Notes: generated by a model from the letters alone, not told the origin. Positions 25,910-34,596 are shown, numbered from the stretch's first letter. The stretch: DNA of 64,000 nt from Acanthornis magna (GCA_036785705.1 JAWUZG010000001.1:8308001-8372000), one strand, 5' to 3'. Numbers and translations: made by a program.

Positions 25910-26933
25910 TGTCATAAAAAAAGACAATTTCACACTCGTGGGTTAGAGCAAAAGGTGTTTATTGCTGAACCCACGAGGTCCAGGATCTCCCGAGGGAGAA
26001 ATGAAAGGAAAAAGAAAGAAAAAAAGCACAAAAAAAAAAGGAAGGTCCCAGGACAGCAATAAGACTCTCCTGGCCACCGGTTGGTGGCCAAGGACAAGGA
26101 GATCCCTCAGGCCGGGTGGCGAACTTAAGCTAATCTTAAGTTCAAAAAAAAGATTTTAAGTATAGCCCATAAAAATGGGCAAGAGGCCCAGCACCCGACC
26201 CAGCCTCTGACTCCCTGCTAGTCAGAGAGACAGAGACACCAGGCACCCTGCACAGACCAGAGTCTGCAGCTGTTGGTGGTAAAGGCACCTGGAACAAAAA
26301 ACAGACTGACTGTCTCAGCTCAAGAGAGCCAAATTTATAAAGTTTTTGATGGGCTGGTCCGAATTAGCCTCTCCGCCCTCTCGCTCGCTGGTGATTGGGA
26401 ATACTAATTAATGAGGTGGCCTTCCCCACCAATAGATGGATCGTTGCCTAGGGGTAATTTGCAAAGGCGGGAAAGGGCCTCATTAGTATTCCACTTGAGG
26501 TGGGCGGAGAGGTGCAAACCTTCTATTTTTAGCTCGGGTGCTGCAGAGTGCCTTTAATATTGGGATGGGTGATGGGCTTACAGATTTACAATACAACATA
26601 AAAACTGAGTTTTACATAAATAAAATTACAAAGATAAAGGATTTTTAAAAAGGTACATAACTTCTGAACTCAGGGTTACATGGGTTCAACTGCTTTTCCA
26701 TCTAAAATACCTTCAATCCCTTTTATTTTGCTCCAAACAACTTTAATATCCCAATGCTTTTACCCAGAAACATTACACTCTTAAAACATCTTTAAAACAG
26801 TCTCTTTTTTTAACTTTTCAATCTAGAACTTTATCAAAAATCCAAACTTTCAACTTTATTCAACAGGTATAACAATACAACAGCAACCATCAACTCCAAC
26901 ATGCGAAAAATCACTCCACTCTCATTTATAACA
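25910..26933 (-). mobile_element. 3' LTR of the endogenous retrovirus
   Basis: 1024 bp, bounded by TG and CA. Every position I compared is identical to the right-hand LTR at an offset of 9269. On the minus strand it holds, in order, U3 with a CCAAT box (26394-26398), a GC box (about 26371-26379) and a TATA box (26334-26341). R follows, with the AATAAA signal at 25958-25963, and U5 is very short. R contains several perfect inverted repeats; the largest, CTCGTGGGTT with AACCCACGAG (25935-25944 and 25968-25977), places AATAAA in its loop. As the downstream LTR it supplies 3'-end formation for the proviral RNA. Confidence 0.97.
25958..25963 (-). terminator. polyadenylation signal AATAAA in the 3' LTR
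   Basis: AATAAA on the minus strand, in GCAATAAACACC. It sits in the 23-base loop of a perfect 10-bp hairpin. The same hexamer lies in the 5' LTR at 35227-35232. R ends a little downstream, leaving U5 of only some 30 bases. Confidence 0.8.
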
Positions 26934-26935
26934 AA

Positions 26936-26958
26936 CTCCCCCCTTTTTCTTTTTTCTT
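26936..26958 (-). other. polypurine tract (plus-strand primer)
   Basis: A 23-base unbroken pyrimidine run on the plus strand reads as AAGAAAAAAG followed by AAAAAGGGGGGAG on the minus strand. Two bases (TT) separate it from the TG of U3, the usual spacing for plus-strand priming and 2-base integrase trimming. It is intact although the env region just upstream is shortened. Confidence 0.92.
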
Positions 26959-26985
26959 AGGGAACCTTGATTTTTCGCATTACTC

Positions 26986-27843
26986 TCACAGTGTACCCAC
27001 TTCACTCATGCGCAACACTGGAGGAACAAAATAGCTTTTACACGTTGTTTCTCCCACCCTCTGGAAGAATCTTGGGGCTTTTCTCCAAATGCACTCTTCC
27101 CCTAAGACTGTGTTACTTAAATGCCAAATTTCATTATCAGTTCGGGTGTTTGGCGGAAGATTGCCCAGCTGTAAGATTTCGAGGGGTCCAATCCCGACCC
27201 CTCGCCAAGGCCAGTACTCGGACATTAAAGTTCCTCCGCACACCCAACAATTTGTTAAATTTAGTTGCTGACTTATCCTCTCTGCCAAATCAATAAATGA
27301 ATTTTGGTCTACTTTTGATAAGCCAGCTTCCTGTTGTTTTTGGTTTTCTTCGATTACAGTTTCTTGAATCAGGTCCAATTCAAAGGTTTTTCTTTTTATT
27401 AAATCTTCCTCTTTTGTGATATAATTGAAATTGAAACAAAGCCAAACATCATCGGAGGGGCACTCTCCTTTTATCTTTTGAATTTGAGTACCAATGTTTT
27501 GCCCAATCCAATACTTCTGTCCTTTTTCCGTACACCTTCCTAAGTTAACAATATCGTAGCAACCTGGGCTTACATAGGAATGTGCACGGAAAAAGTGTTT
27601 TATTTTGAATGAATTTCCTGCGGTCTGGTAAATGGTGTGATAGCACTTGTTGCACCTTATGTCCGCCTTGGCTCCCAGGATCTTCGGCACAGAGATGACT
27701 AGTGCCACGGCCAGGAAGAGCAGTACGGTGACCTTTCTCGGTTTGGGCTCTATTCCTGCTTGTGCTGGTGGTTGGCATTCCTTTCCTGGAGTCTCTGGAC
27801 TGGTGCTAAGCGCGTTCTCTCCCTCAGGCCGCAGGAGATTCAT
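26986..27843 (-). CDS. env: env, truncated: surface-subunit-like protein without TM subunit
   Basis: A 285-residue frame starting at ATG with a good context (AAAATGA). The first 37 residues are polar, then a hydrophobic segment at about 38-57 is the likely signal peptide. The rest is cysteine-rich with a CWVC motif at 199-202, just after an N-linked glycosylation site at Asn195; CWxC is the hallmark of gammaretroviral surface subunits. A full envelope protein would be roughly twice as long. No cleavage site, fusion peptide, CX6CC motif or membrane anchor follows. The frame ends at TGA, about 30 bases before the polypurine tract, so the C-terminal part of SU and all of TM are missing. Translation would need a spliced RNA; a good acceptor lies at 27954-27955. 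The product, if made, would be secreted or retained rather than membrane-anchored. Confidence 0.85.
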   Translation of the reverse strand: MNLLRPEGENALSTSPETPGKECQPPAQAGIEPKPRKVTVLLFLAVALVISVPKILGAKADIRCNKCYHTIYQTAGNSFKIKHFFRAHSYVSPGCYDIVNLGRCTEKGQKYWIGQNIGTQIQKIKGECPSDDVWLCFNFNYITKEEDLIKRKTFELDLIQETVIEENQKQQEAGLSKVDQNSFIDLAERISQQLNLTNCWVCGGTLMSEYWPWRGVGIGPLEILQLGNLPPNTRTDNEIWHLSNTVLGEECIWRKAPRFFQRVGETTCKSYFVPPVLRMSEVGTL

Positions 27844-28125
27844 TTTTACCTGGCCTCGGTCAGTTCCTGTGAGGAACGTGTGTCCGTTAATTTGTAGCCA
27901 AATTATTTTGGTCTTAGAAGAAGAGGCAGATCTTATCAGGCAGGTTTTCCTTCCTACAAAAAGTGGGAAGTGAGAGAAACAAGGTTAGTGTTTTATATAT
28001 GTAACAAATGTTGAACATGGTAATTTGAAACTTGAGCAGTCTTTTAACTTCAACAACAATAACTTTTACAGTAACTGGTAACATTTCTTTGACTAGATCT
28101 TAGTTTTAAAGGATACTGTTGCGGT
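27844..28125 (-). other. pol-env spacer
   Basis: About 280 bases between the pol stop and the env start. In most gammaretroviruses pol and env overlap, so this non-overlapping arrangement is a small departure. It holds the probable env splice acceptor. No other feature is seen. Confidence 0.6.
27954..27985 (-). promoter_or_regulatory. probable splice acceptor for env mRNA
   Basis: On the minus strand a pyrimidine-rich run TTGTTTCTCTCACTTCCCAC precedes TTTTTGTAG with GAAGG following. AG is at 27954-27955, about 110 bases upstream of the env ATG. A plausible donor is GGTGAGG in the leader (intron beginning near 35010), but that is weaker. Splicing is inferred from sequence only. Confidence 0.5.
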
Positions 28126-31100
28126 TCAAGGTCTTCCTTTTTCTCGGAGCTCTTTTTCATCCTCTGGTGGAGTCACTGGACCTTTTACTCTCCGAATGTG
28201 TGTCCATCCCTTTTCTGCTGTTCTTATCGCTGCTTCTGTTGTTAAAAGAACCTGGAAGGGGCCTTCCCAAGAGGGGGTTAGAGATTTTTCTTTCCAGCAT
28301 TTGATTAACACCCACTCTCCTGGATGAATATTATGTAAATTGAAATCAAGAGGTGGTGTTTGCACAAGCAGGCCCTTTTCCTTTAACTCTTGGATGTTGT
28401 GTGCAATGATCTTTACATACTCCCTTATTGCTATGTTTCCAGTCTCTTTTACATCGATTTCTCGCTGTCCAGCTAAATAAGGGAGTCCAAACAACATTTC
28501 ATACGCTGAGACTTGAATGTCAGTTCGTGGTTGTGTTCGAACGCTTAATAGGGCAAGTGGGAGGCACTTAACCCAGGACCACTTTGTTTCTATCATTAAT
28601 TTTGTGAGTATTCTTTTTAGTGTCTGATTCATGCGTTCTACTCTTCCCGAACTCTCCGGGTGCCAGGGAGTATGCAATTTCCAATCTGAGCCTAATTGAT
28701 TGATTAAATTTAGAGTGATTTGAGAAGTAAAATGAGTTCCTCTATCTGAGTCAATTCTTAGAGGGACTCCATAGCGGGGAATTATCTGTTCTAAGAGCAC
28801 CTTACTCACTGTGTGGGCGGTGGCATTGGTGGTAGGAAAAGCTTCCACCCAGTGAGTGAGGTGATCTACTATGACTAATAGGTACTTCCACCGCTGTACA
28901 AGGGGCATCTCTGTGAAGTCTATCTGGATGCTCTGGAATGGACGAGAAGCTATGTCCATTCCCCCTTTTGGAACATTTTTCATTTGTTTTTTATTGACTT
29001 TTTGGCATACTAGACAATTTTTGGTAATTTGGTTTGCAATTTCGTATACTCCCAGGCAACAGAAGACCCGGGAAAAGTGATCTACTAGGGCCTTTGTTCC
29101 CCAATGGTAATTTCTATGTATCGCAAATAAAATTTCACGAGTCAGTGCTTTGTTTAGAATTTGCCTACCATCAGGAAGGTGCCACCTACCTTCCTGGTCT
29201 TCTATTCCGCCAATTGCCGCCAATTGTTCTTTTTCTTTGTTGTTGAAAATGGGCCTGGGTAAGTTTTTCTCACTTACCCCTTGTTGGTCTGGTGCTGATG
29301 GTATCTCTTCCTCATTTGCTTCCAGGGTTTTAGGGACTTCATCCTCCTCGGAGGTTTCTTTGGTCTTGTTCGATTCCTCTGCATCAGTTGTTTCTTGTCT
29401 TTTCGCTGCTGCTCGTGTGGTTACCTTTAAAACAGTCTCTGTGAACAGTCCTTCAGTAGCTGCCTCTCTAGCTGTATTATCTGCTAGAGTATTTCCCCTA
29501 GCTTCTAGACTGAGCCCGGTTTGGTGTCCTGGTACATGTACCACAGCAATGGCTTTTGGTCTCTTTAAGCTCTCTAAGATTTTTACAATCATTTCTTTGT
29601 GCAAAATGTCTTTCCCTTTTGAATTCAATAGCCCACGTTCCATCCATATTTTACCAAAGGTGTGGACCACCCCGAAGGCATATTTAGAGTCTGTGTATAT
29701 AGTTCCGATTTCCCCGGCTAGGTGGTGGAGGGCTCTTTCCAACGCATAAAGCTCGCATACCTGAGCAGACCAATGTCCTGGTAGTTTCCCTTTTTCTATT
29801 ACTTTCATTTCCAACCCGTCTACCACTGCATACCCGGAGCATCGGTTTCCACGTACCACCCTGGATGATCCGTCTACAAAGATCTTTTTCCCTTCGAGGA
29901 TGGCGATGTCAGTTAGGTCTTCCCGCACCTTTGTTTGTAGGTCGATCACATTTATGCAATTGTGGGCTAAGTCATCTTGTGGTAAGCCATAAAGAAATTG
30001 TGCTGGGTTCTGTGAGGTACATGTGGCGAAGTGAAGATGTTTAGATTCAATTAGGAGGCTCTCATATTGCACAATTCGGGCATCCGTGAGCCACTCTGAG
30101 GCCCGCTGAGTTAGAATGGCCTTTACACAGTGAGGTGTGTGCACTGTGAGTGTCCCTCCAAACACCAGCTTCTGAGCCTCGGCAACCAGAACTGCCGACG
30201 CTGCGATTGCCTGGATGCATTGTGGCCATCCCCTTGATACAGGGTCCAAGATCTTCGAAATGAAAGCTACAGGTTTTCTGGACCCGCCCCACGTTTGGGT
30301 CAGCACCCCAAAGGCAACTCCTTTGTCCACATTTACAAACAAATCAAAGGGCTTATCTAGGGCAGGTAAGCTGAGGACTGGAGCTTGCAGTAATTTGTCT
30401 TTCAAATCTTTTAGTTTTTGATCGTCTGATTTTGTCCAATGCACTGGCTCCTCCTCAGTTAATTTTTCGTATAGGAATTGAACGGATTGCGAGTACTTGT
30501 CAATCCAGAGCCTACAATATCCAAACAGGCCCAGTAACTGTCTAATTTCTCGTTTTGTTTTTGGAGGTGGCAGGTCAATTATTGCCTTTACTCTTTCGGC
30601 ACTCAGTTTTTTTGTACCATGCCCAATTAAATGTCCGAGGTATTTTACTTCTTGTAGTACGAATTGTAATTTTTGTTTTGACACTCGCAACCCTTTCTGC
30701 CCTAGAAAGTTTAATAGTTTTATAGTAGCCAATTTGACTGTCTCCTCCTGCTCCCCAGACACCAGCAGGTCGTCCACATACTGCGTGATTTTTATGCCCT
30801 CTGGTGGATCAAAGGTAGTTAAAAGGCCTTCAAGGGCCTGGCCAAAAAGTGTGGGGGACTCAGTGTAACCCTGAGGCAACCGAGTCCATCGAAGCTGCCG
30901 CTTTCTCCCTGTATCTGGATCCTCCCAAGTAAATGCAAAGATGTTTCTGCAGGAAGGATCTAGGGGACATGACCAGAATGCGTCCTTAAGGTCAACAACA
31001 GAGAACCAGGCATGTGATGGTGGAATTTGATTTAAAAGTGTGTATGGGTTAGGAACCAGGGGGTACCTGGTTTCCACTCTGTCATTTACCTTACGCAGGT

Positions 31101-31752
31101 CGTGGACAAGTCGGCAGCCCCCGTCTGGTTTGCCGACACCCAGAATCGGTGTGTTGAAGGGAGACTTGCAAGGCTCTAGGATGCCATCCTCTAGCAGCTC
31201 TTCGATGGTGACCTTCAGTTTCTTCCGCTTCTCCTTGGTTAGGGGATACTGTGGAACTCGAATAGGATTCGTTCCTGGAAGTAAGTTCACAGTTAGTGGT
31301 GTCATGTCTATTTTTCCCCGGTTGCCCGGTTTGGCCCAGACAATGGGGTTTATCTGGTTCTCATCTTGTACTGATAATACAAATAGCTTGGTAACCATTT
31401 TACCTTTACGGGGGACTACCCCAATTTGCAGTGGAATCTGCAGGTCTCTCCCCAATAGATTTATTCCTGCTTGAGGAACAAAAAGGATGTCATTAATATG
31501 AATTCTTGCATTTCCCCTGATCTCCACATTTGGAATGATTGGGACGGTAAAAGTGTCACCCTTCGCTCCTGAGATCTCTATGGTGTTGTTTTTGGTAACG
31601 TATAGTCCTTTTGGTACTTCCGCAATACAAGTCCTTTCAGCTCCAGTGTCCACAAGAAACGTTACAGGTTGATGGTGGGGACCTACTAATAAAGTTATCA
31701 AGGGCTCTTGTTGATGTTTATCGGTCCCCACTGGATAGAGCCCCTGACACCT
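28126..31752 (-). CDS. pol: pol: protease, reverse transcriptase, RNase H, integrase
   Basis: An unbroken 1208-codon frame directly after the gag UGA and in the same frame, so it is expected to be made as a Gag-Pol fusion by readthrough. Counting from the residue after the stop: protease DTGA at 35-38; RT with Asp254 in VVDLKDAF, LPQGY near 292 and YVDD at 325-328; RNase H with Asp627, Glu667, Asp688 and Asp758; integrase with an HHCC zinc site (His879, His883, Cys913, Cys916), a DD35E triad (Asp945, Asp1003, Glu1039) and a C-terminal GPF motif at 1164-1166. Length and order match gammaretroviral Pol. Between RNase H and integrase lies a charged, glutamate-rich linker (about 775-835). All catalytic residues I can check are present. 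There is no initiator methionine at the start of the protease region, as expected for a readthrough product. Confidence 0.96.
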   Translation of the reverse strand, partial: RCQGLYPVGTDKHQQEPLITLLVGPHHQPVTFLVDTGAERTCIAEVPKGLYVTKNNTIEISGAKGDTFTVPIIPNVEIRGNARIHINDILFVPQAGINLLGRDLQIPLQIGVVPRKGKMVTKLFVLSVQDENQINPIVWAKPGNRGKIDMTPLTVNLLPGTNPIRVPQYPLTKEKRKKLKVTIEELLEDGILEPCKSPFNTPILGVGKPDGGCRLVHDLRKVNDRVETRYPLVPNPYTLLNQIPPSHAWFSVVDLKDAFWSCPLDPSCRNIFAFTWEDPDTGRKRQLRWTRLPQGYTESPTLFGQALEGLLTTFDPPEGIKITQYVDDLLVSGEQEETVKLATIKLLNFLGQKGLRVSKQKLQFVLQEVKYLGHLIGHGTKKLSAERVKAIIDLPPPKTKREIRQLLGLFGYCRLWIDKYSQSVQFLYEKLTEEEPVHWTKSDDQKLKDLKDKLLQAPVLSLPALDKPFDLFVNVDKGVAFGVLTQTWGGSRKPVAFISKILDPVSRGWPQCIQAIAASAVLVAEAQKLVFGGTLTVHTPHCVKAILTQRASEWLTDARIVQYESLLIESKHLHFATCTSQNPAQFLYGLPQDDLAHNCINVIDLQTKVREDLTDIAILEGKKIFVDGSSRVVRGNRCSGYAVVDGLEMKVIEKGKLPGHWSAQVCELYALERALHHLAGEIGTIYTDSKYAFGVVHTFGKIWMERGLLNSKGKDILHKEMIVKILESLKRPKAIAVVHVPGHQTGLSLEARGNTLADNTAREAATEGLFTETVLKVTTRAAAKRQETTDAEESNKTKETSEEDEVPKTLEANEEEIPSAPDQQGVSEKNLPRPIFNNKEKEQLAAIGGIEDQEGRWHLPDGRQILNKALTREILFAIHRNYHWGTKALVDHFSRVFCCLGVYEIANQITKNCLVCQKVNKKQMKNVPKGGMDIASRPFQSIQIDFTEMPLVQRWKYLLVIVDHLTHWVEAFPTTNATAHTVSKVLLEQIIPRYGVPLRIDSDRGTHFTSQITLNLINQLGSDWKLHTPWHPESSGRVERMNQTLKRILTKLMIETKWSWVKCLPLALLSVRTQPRTDIQVSAYEMLFGLPYLAGQREIDVKETGNIAIREYVKIIAHNIQELKEKGLLVQTPPLDFNLHNIHPGEWVLIKCWKEKSLTPSWEGPFQVLLTTEAAIRTAEKGWTHIRRVKGPVTPPEDEKELREKGRP

Positions 31753-31755
31753 TCA
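31675..31755 (-). promoter_or_regulatory. gag-pol readthrough stop (UGA) with predicted pseudoknot
   Basis: UGA at 31753-31755 is the only interruption between gag and pol. Downstream on the minus strand, GGGCTCT (31737-31743) is complementary to AGAGCCC (31702-31708), and the stem can extend to 13 pairs with two G-U pairs. Within the loop, GTGGGGACC (31723-31731) is fully complementary to GGTCCCCAC (31675-31683), which lies beyond the first stem. This is an H-type pseudoknot topology. From stop to core stem is 9 bases; gammaretroviral readthrough signals use about 8. Loops of about 5, 14 and 18 bases are my reading; the 14-base loop is longer than in classical examples. Confidence 0.7.
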
Positions 31756-33408
31756 GTCACTTTCGGCCTGGGTTTCCTGGTACACTACTTGGTCTTTCTG
31801 CTTCCTGTAACAATACCAGGTCCCATGGCCTGGTTTCTTACAATAGGTACAATAGTGGTTTGCTTTGTTCATACTCGGGTCACTCGACCTCGAGTCACCT
31901 CTAGTAAATTGAGTGGGTTTAGGAGAGCCAATTGTAGTATCTTTGGGAGGGTCTTTTTCAACATTTTTCATTATTTTTGCTTTTGTTTTCCAATTTTCTT
32001 CATCTCTTCGAACAAAGACCCTCTGAGCTTCCTCGAGTAATTCCTTTAAATCTCTCTCTGGCCACTTGTCCAATTTTTCCAGTTTTTTACGAATATCTGG
32101 CCAGGAGTATAGCACAAAATGTACTTTCAACATTGTTTGCCCGCTATCGCTGTCTAAATCCAATTGGGTGTACAATTGCACATTGTTCTTTAACCTTTCC
32201 AGCCAGTCATGGGGAGTTTCATCTTTACCTTGGGTACTTCCAAATGCCCTCTTGATGTTGTTCACCCTCGGAACAGCCTCTCTAATCCCTTTTACTATTA
32301 ATTTTCTATAATCTTCCATATTTTTCCTATCCCTCTCGTCATTTGGGTTCCAATTTGGATCTTCATTTGGCATTTTCCGTTCTCCAGGAGGGCCCTGATT
32401 ATCATTATTTTCTCTCTCCCACACTTTCATTCCCGCAGTCCTTATTAAACATTGCTCCTCCAGGGAGAACAGGGACTGGAGGATGGACTGCATTTCGTGC
32501 CAAGTGAATATGTTTGGCCCGAGAAATTGATCGAATTGTTGAGATAACCCTATCGGGTCACTCAATAAGGACTTCATTTCTCTTTTGAAGTCTCTTACCT
32601 CTGAGGAGGAAAGAGGTGCAACTACATATCCAATTCCTCCCCGTGCTCCACCCATAGGCACTTCTCGCAGGGGGAAAGCCTTTGTTTTATCTTGTGGAGT
32701 TTTGGAACAATCCTCACAAATTGAGCAGGCCAATTTAACATTTCTTTTTCTGGTTGAGGAGAGAGATTTTTCTTTTCCAATTGGAGTAATTTTGCTTTTT
32801 GAATGTTTTGGACGAGGAGAGTTAGAGAGGGTATGTTTTCTTTTTGGTGTGCAGACTTCTCCCTCATCTGACTGACTGGAATTATTTGTGTCCTCCTCCT
32901 CTATTGAGGATTCGGCACTACTATCTCCATCAATTTGGTTAGCAGCAACTGGTGGAAGGGCATCTAAAGGGTCCCATCGCTTTGGTTGAACTTTCCTTAC
33001 TTTTTGATCTTTTTTGTCAGTGGTTGATGTTTCATGTTTAGTTAATTTTGAGTTGTCTTTTACTGTTAAGATTTTCTCGTCTTTTGTTTCCACATTGTTC
33101 CAATATTTTAACCAAATTCGTGCGTAATCCAATTGTTCCAATTTCTTTGGGCCCTTATAATGTAGATACAAGCAAAGGGCCTTACAGAGCCATATCTCTG
33201 AAGATCCCTGTTTGGGCCACTTGAGTCCATCCTCTCGAATTTTCTTTCTAGGCCACTCGAAGACACAGTACTGGATCATTTGCACTGCATCCTTCCCCTT
33301 AGTTAATTCATGACTGTCCCAATTTTTGAGCATAATGCCTAGGGGACTGTCAGGTGCTACTTTGTAATTCTTCAGGGAAGAGTGGCTCTTGCTTACACAC
33401 TGACCCAT
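31753..33408 (-). CDS. gag: gag: matrix, p12-like region, capsid, nucleocapsid
   Basis: 551 residues from an ATG in good context (AAAATGG). The second residue is glycine (MGQ), a probable N-myristoylation site for plasma-membrane targeting. Residues 1-110 are matrix-like. About 110-245 is a charged, serine-rich linker with an unusual Cys228, Cys231, Cys234 cluster. Capsid spans roughly 247-470, with the major homology region around 392-412 (KDETPHDWLERL). Nucleocapsid has one zinc knuckle CX2CX4HX4C at Cys520, Cys523, His528 and Cys533; a single knuckle is typical of gammaretroviruses. I find no PPxY, PTAP or PSAP budding motif. The frame is intact and ends in UGA, followed in frame by pol. 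Length is close to that of other gammaretroviral Gag proteins. Confidence 0.95.
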   Translation of the reverse strand: MGQCVSKSHSSLKNYKVAPDSPLGIMLKNWDSHELTKGKDAVQMIQYCVFEWPRKKIREDGLKWPKQGSSEIWLCKALCLYLHYKGPKKLEQLDYARIWLKYWNNVETKDEKILTVKDNSKLTKHETSTTDKKDQKVRKVQPKRWDPLDALPPVAANQIDGDSSAESSIEEEDTNNSSQSDEGEVCTPKRKHTLSNSPRPKHSKSKITPIGKEKSLSSTRKRNVKLACSICEDCSKTPQDKTKAFPLREVPMGGARGGIGYVVAPLSSSEVRDFKREMKSLLSDPIGLSQQFDQFLGPNIFTWHEMQSILQSLFSLEEQCLIRTAGMKVWERENNDNQGPPGERKMPNEDPNWNPNDERDRKNMEDYRKLIVKGIREAVPRVNNIKRAFGSTQGKDETPHDWLERLKNNVQLYTQLDLDSDSGQTMLKVHFVLYSWPDIRKKLEKLDKWPERDLKELLEEAQRVFVRRDEENWKTKAKIMKNVEKDPPKDTTIGSPKPTQFTRGDSRSSDPSMNKANHYCTYCKKPGHGTWYCYRKQKDQVVYQETQAESD

Positions 33409-33485
33409 TTTGGCTCAACTGCAACGATGGGAAAGTAAAAAGAATATAGAATTTAAAATACCCACTCTCTATTTTATTTTCTCTC

Positions 33486-33509
<24 letters not shown>

Positions 33510-33518
<9 letters not shown>

Positions 33519-34172
33519 ATATATGTATAAATAATATATGAATATTTTGATTTAATTTATTTTTTTACAAATTTTTTTATTTTTTTATTTATTTTTTTTT
33601 TTTAATAATATATGTATAAATAATATATGAATATTTTGATTTAATTTATTTTTACAATTTTTTTTTTTTTTTTAAATTTAATTTAATTAATTAATTAATT
33701 TATTTATATCTTTTGATGTTCTTTACTTAACTTAATTATTTTCTATGATGGGAACTTGATAACTTTCCGTGGGAAAAATTAATAATTCACTTAAACAATT
33801 AACAAAGCAATTGAATAATTAAACAATAAGAAACCAAGATGGCCGACAATAATAACTTCCCGTGGGAAAAATAAATACTTCACTTAAGCACTTAAATAAT
33901 ATATGAATATTTTGATTTAATTTATTTTTTACAAATTTTTTTTTTTTTTTTTTAATTTAATTTAATTAAATTAATTAATTTATTTATATCTTTTGATGTT
34001 CTTTACTTAACTTAATTATTTTCTATGATGGGAACTTTCCGTGGGAAAAATTAATAATTAACTTAAACAATTAACAAAGCAATTGAATAATTAAACAATA
34101 AGAAACCAAGATGGCCGACAATAATGACTTCCCGTGGGAAAAATAAATACTTCACTTAAGCACTTAAATAAT
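33510..34172. repeat. AT-rich leader duplications
   Basis: The phrase AATAATATATGAATATTTTG recurs near 33530, 33620 and 33895. A larger block running from TTTTGATGTTCTTTACTT (33711) through AAGATGGCC (33836) to CACTTAAATAAT recurs from 33991 to about 34172. The shift is 280 bp at first and 272 bp after a net 8-base difference (GATAACTT present only in the first copy). Copies are otherwise nearly the same, so the duplication is recent relative to the family. Confidence 0.85.
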
Positions 34173-34596
34173 GCAATGGACAATTAAACAATAAGGAACC
34201 AAGATGGCCGACAACTGAAAACCAAAATGGCTGCTATAAATAATTCACTCAAGCAATTAAATAAAGCAATGAACAATTAAACAATAAAGAACCAAGATGG
34301 CCGACGACTGAAAACCAAAATGGCCGCTATAAATGATTCACTTAATCAATGAACAATTAAACAATAAAGAACCAAGATGGCCGACGACTGAAAATCAAAA
34401 TGGCCGCTATAAATAATTCACTTAATCAATGAACAATTAAACAATAAGGAACCAAGATGGCCGACGACTGAAAACCAAAATGGCTGCTCCCCCCTTCCCG
34501 GAGAAGCTTCTGGCTAAAGAAGAAGAACCCAAAATGGCTGCTCCCCCCTTCCCGGAGAAGCTTCTGGCTAAAGAAGAAGAACTCAAAATGGCCGCT
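33836..34596. repeat. array of twelve AAGATGGCC / AAAATGGC motifs
   Basis: AAGATGGCC starts at 33836, 34108, 34201, 34294, 34374 and 34454; AAAATGGC(C/T)GCT starts at 34224, 34317, 34397, 34477, 34531 and 34585. From 34294 to 34454 the unit is 80 bp. On the proviral strand the motifs read GGCCATCTT and GCCATTTT, which fit the published core of the zinc-finger factor YY1 (CCAT with flanking G and T-rich bases). Binding is inferred, not shown. Confidence 0.85.

Noticed and set aside
25962..26159. 65-residue frame present identically in both LTRs (also 35231-35428)
   Set aside because: Low-complexity lysine-rich frame on the strand opposite to proviral transcription.
26934..26985. Search for an Env transmembrane subunit between env and the 3' LTR
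   Set aside because: Only about 50 bases lie there, mostly polypurine tract; no room for CX6CC or an anchor in any frame.
28119..31904. Many plus-strand frames across the provirus, up to 199 residues
   Set aside because: Antisense shadows of pol and gag, without independent motifs or starts.
33486..33513. Long T run as a retroposon poly(A) tail
   Set aside because: It lies inside the proviral leader next to related AT repeats, so it belongs to that region.
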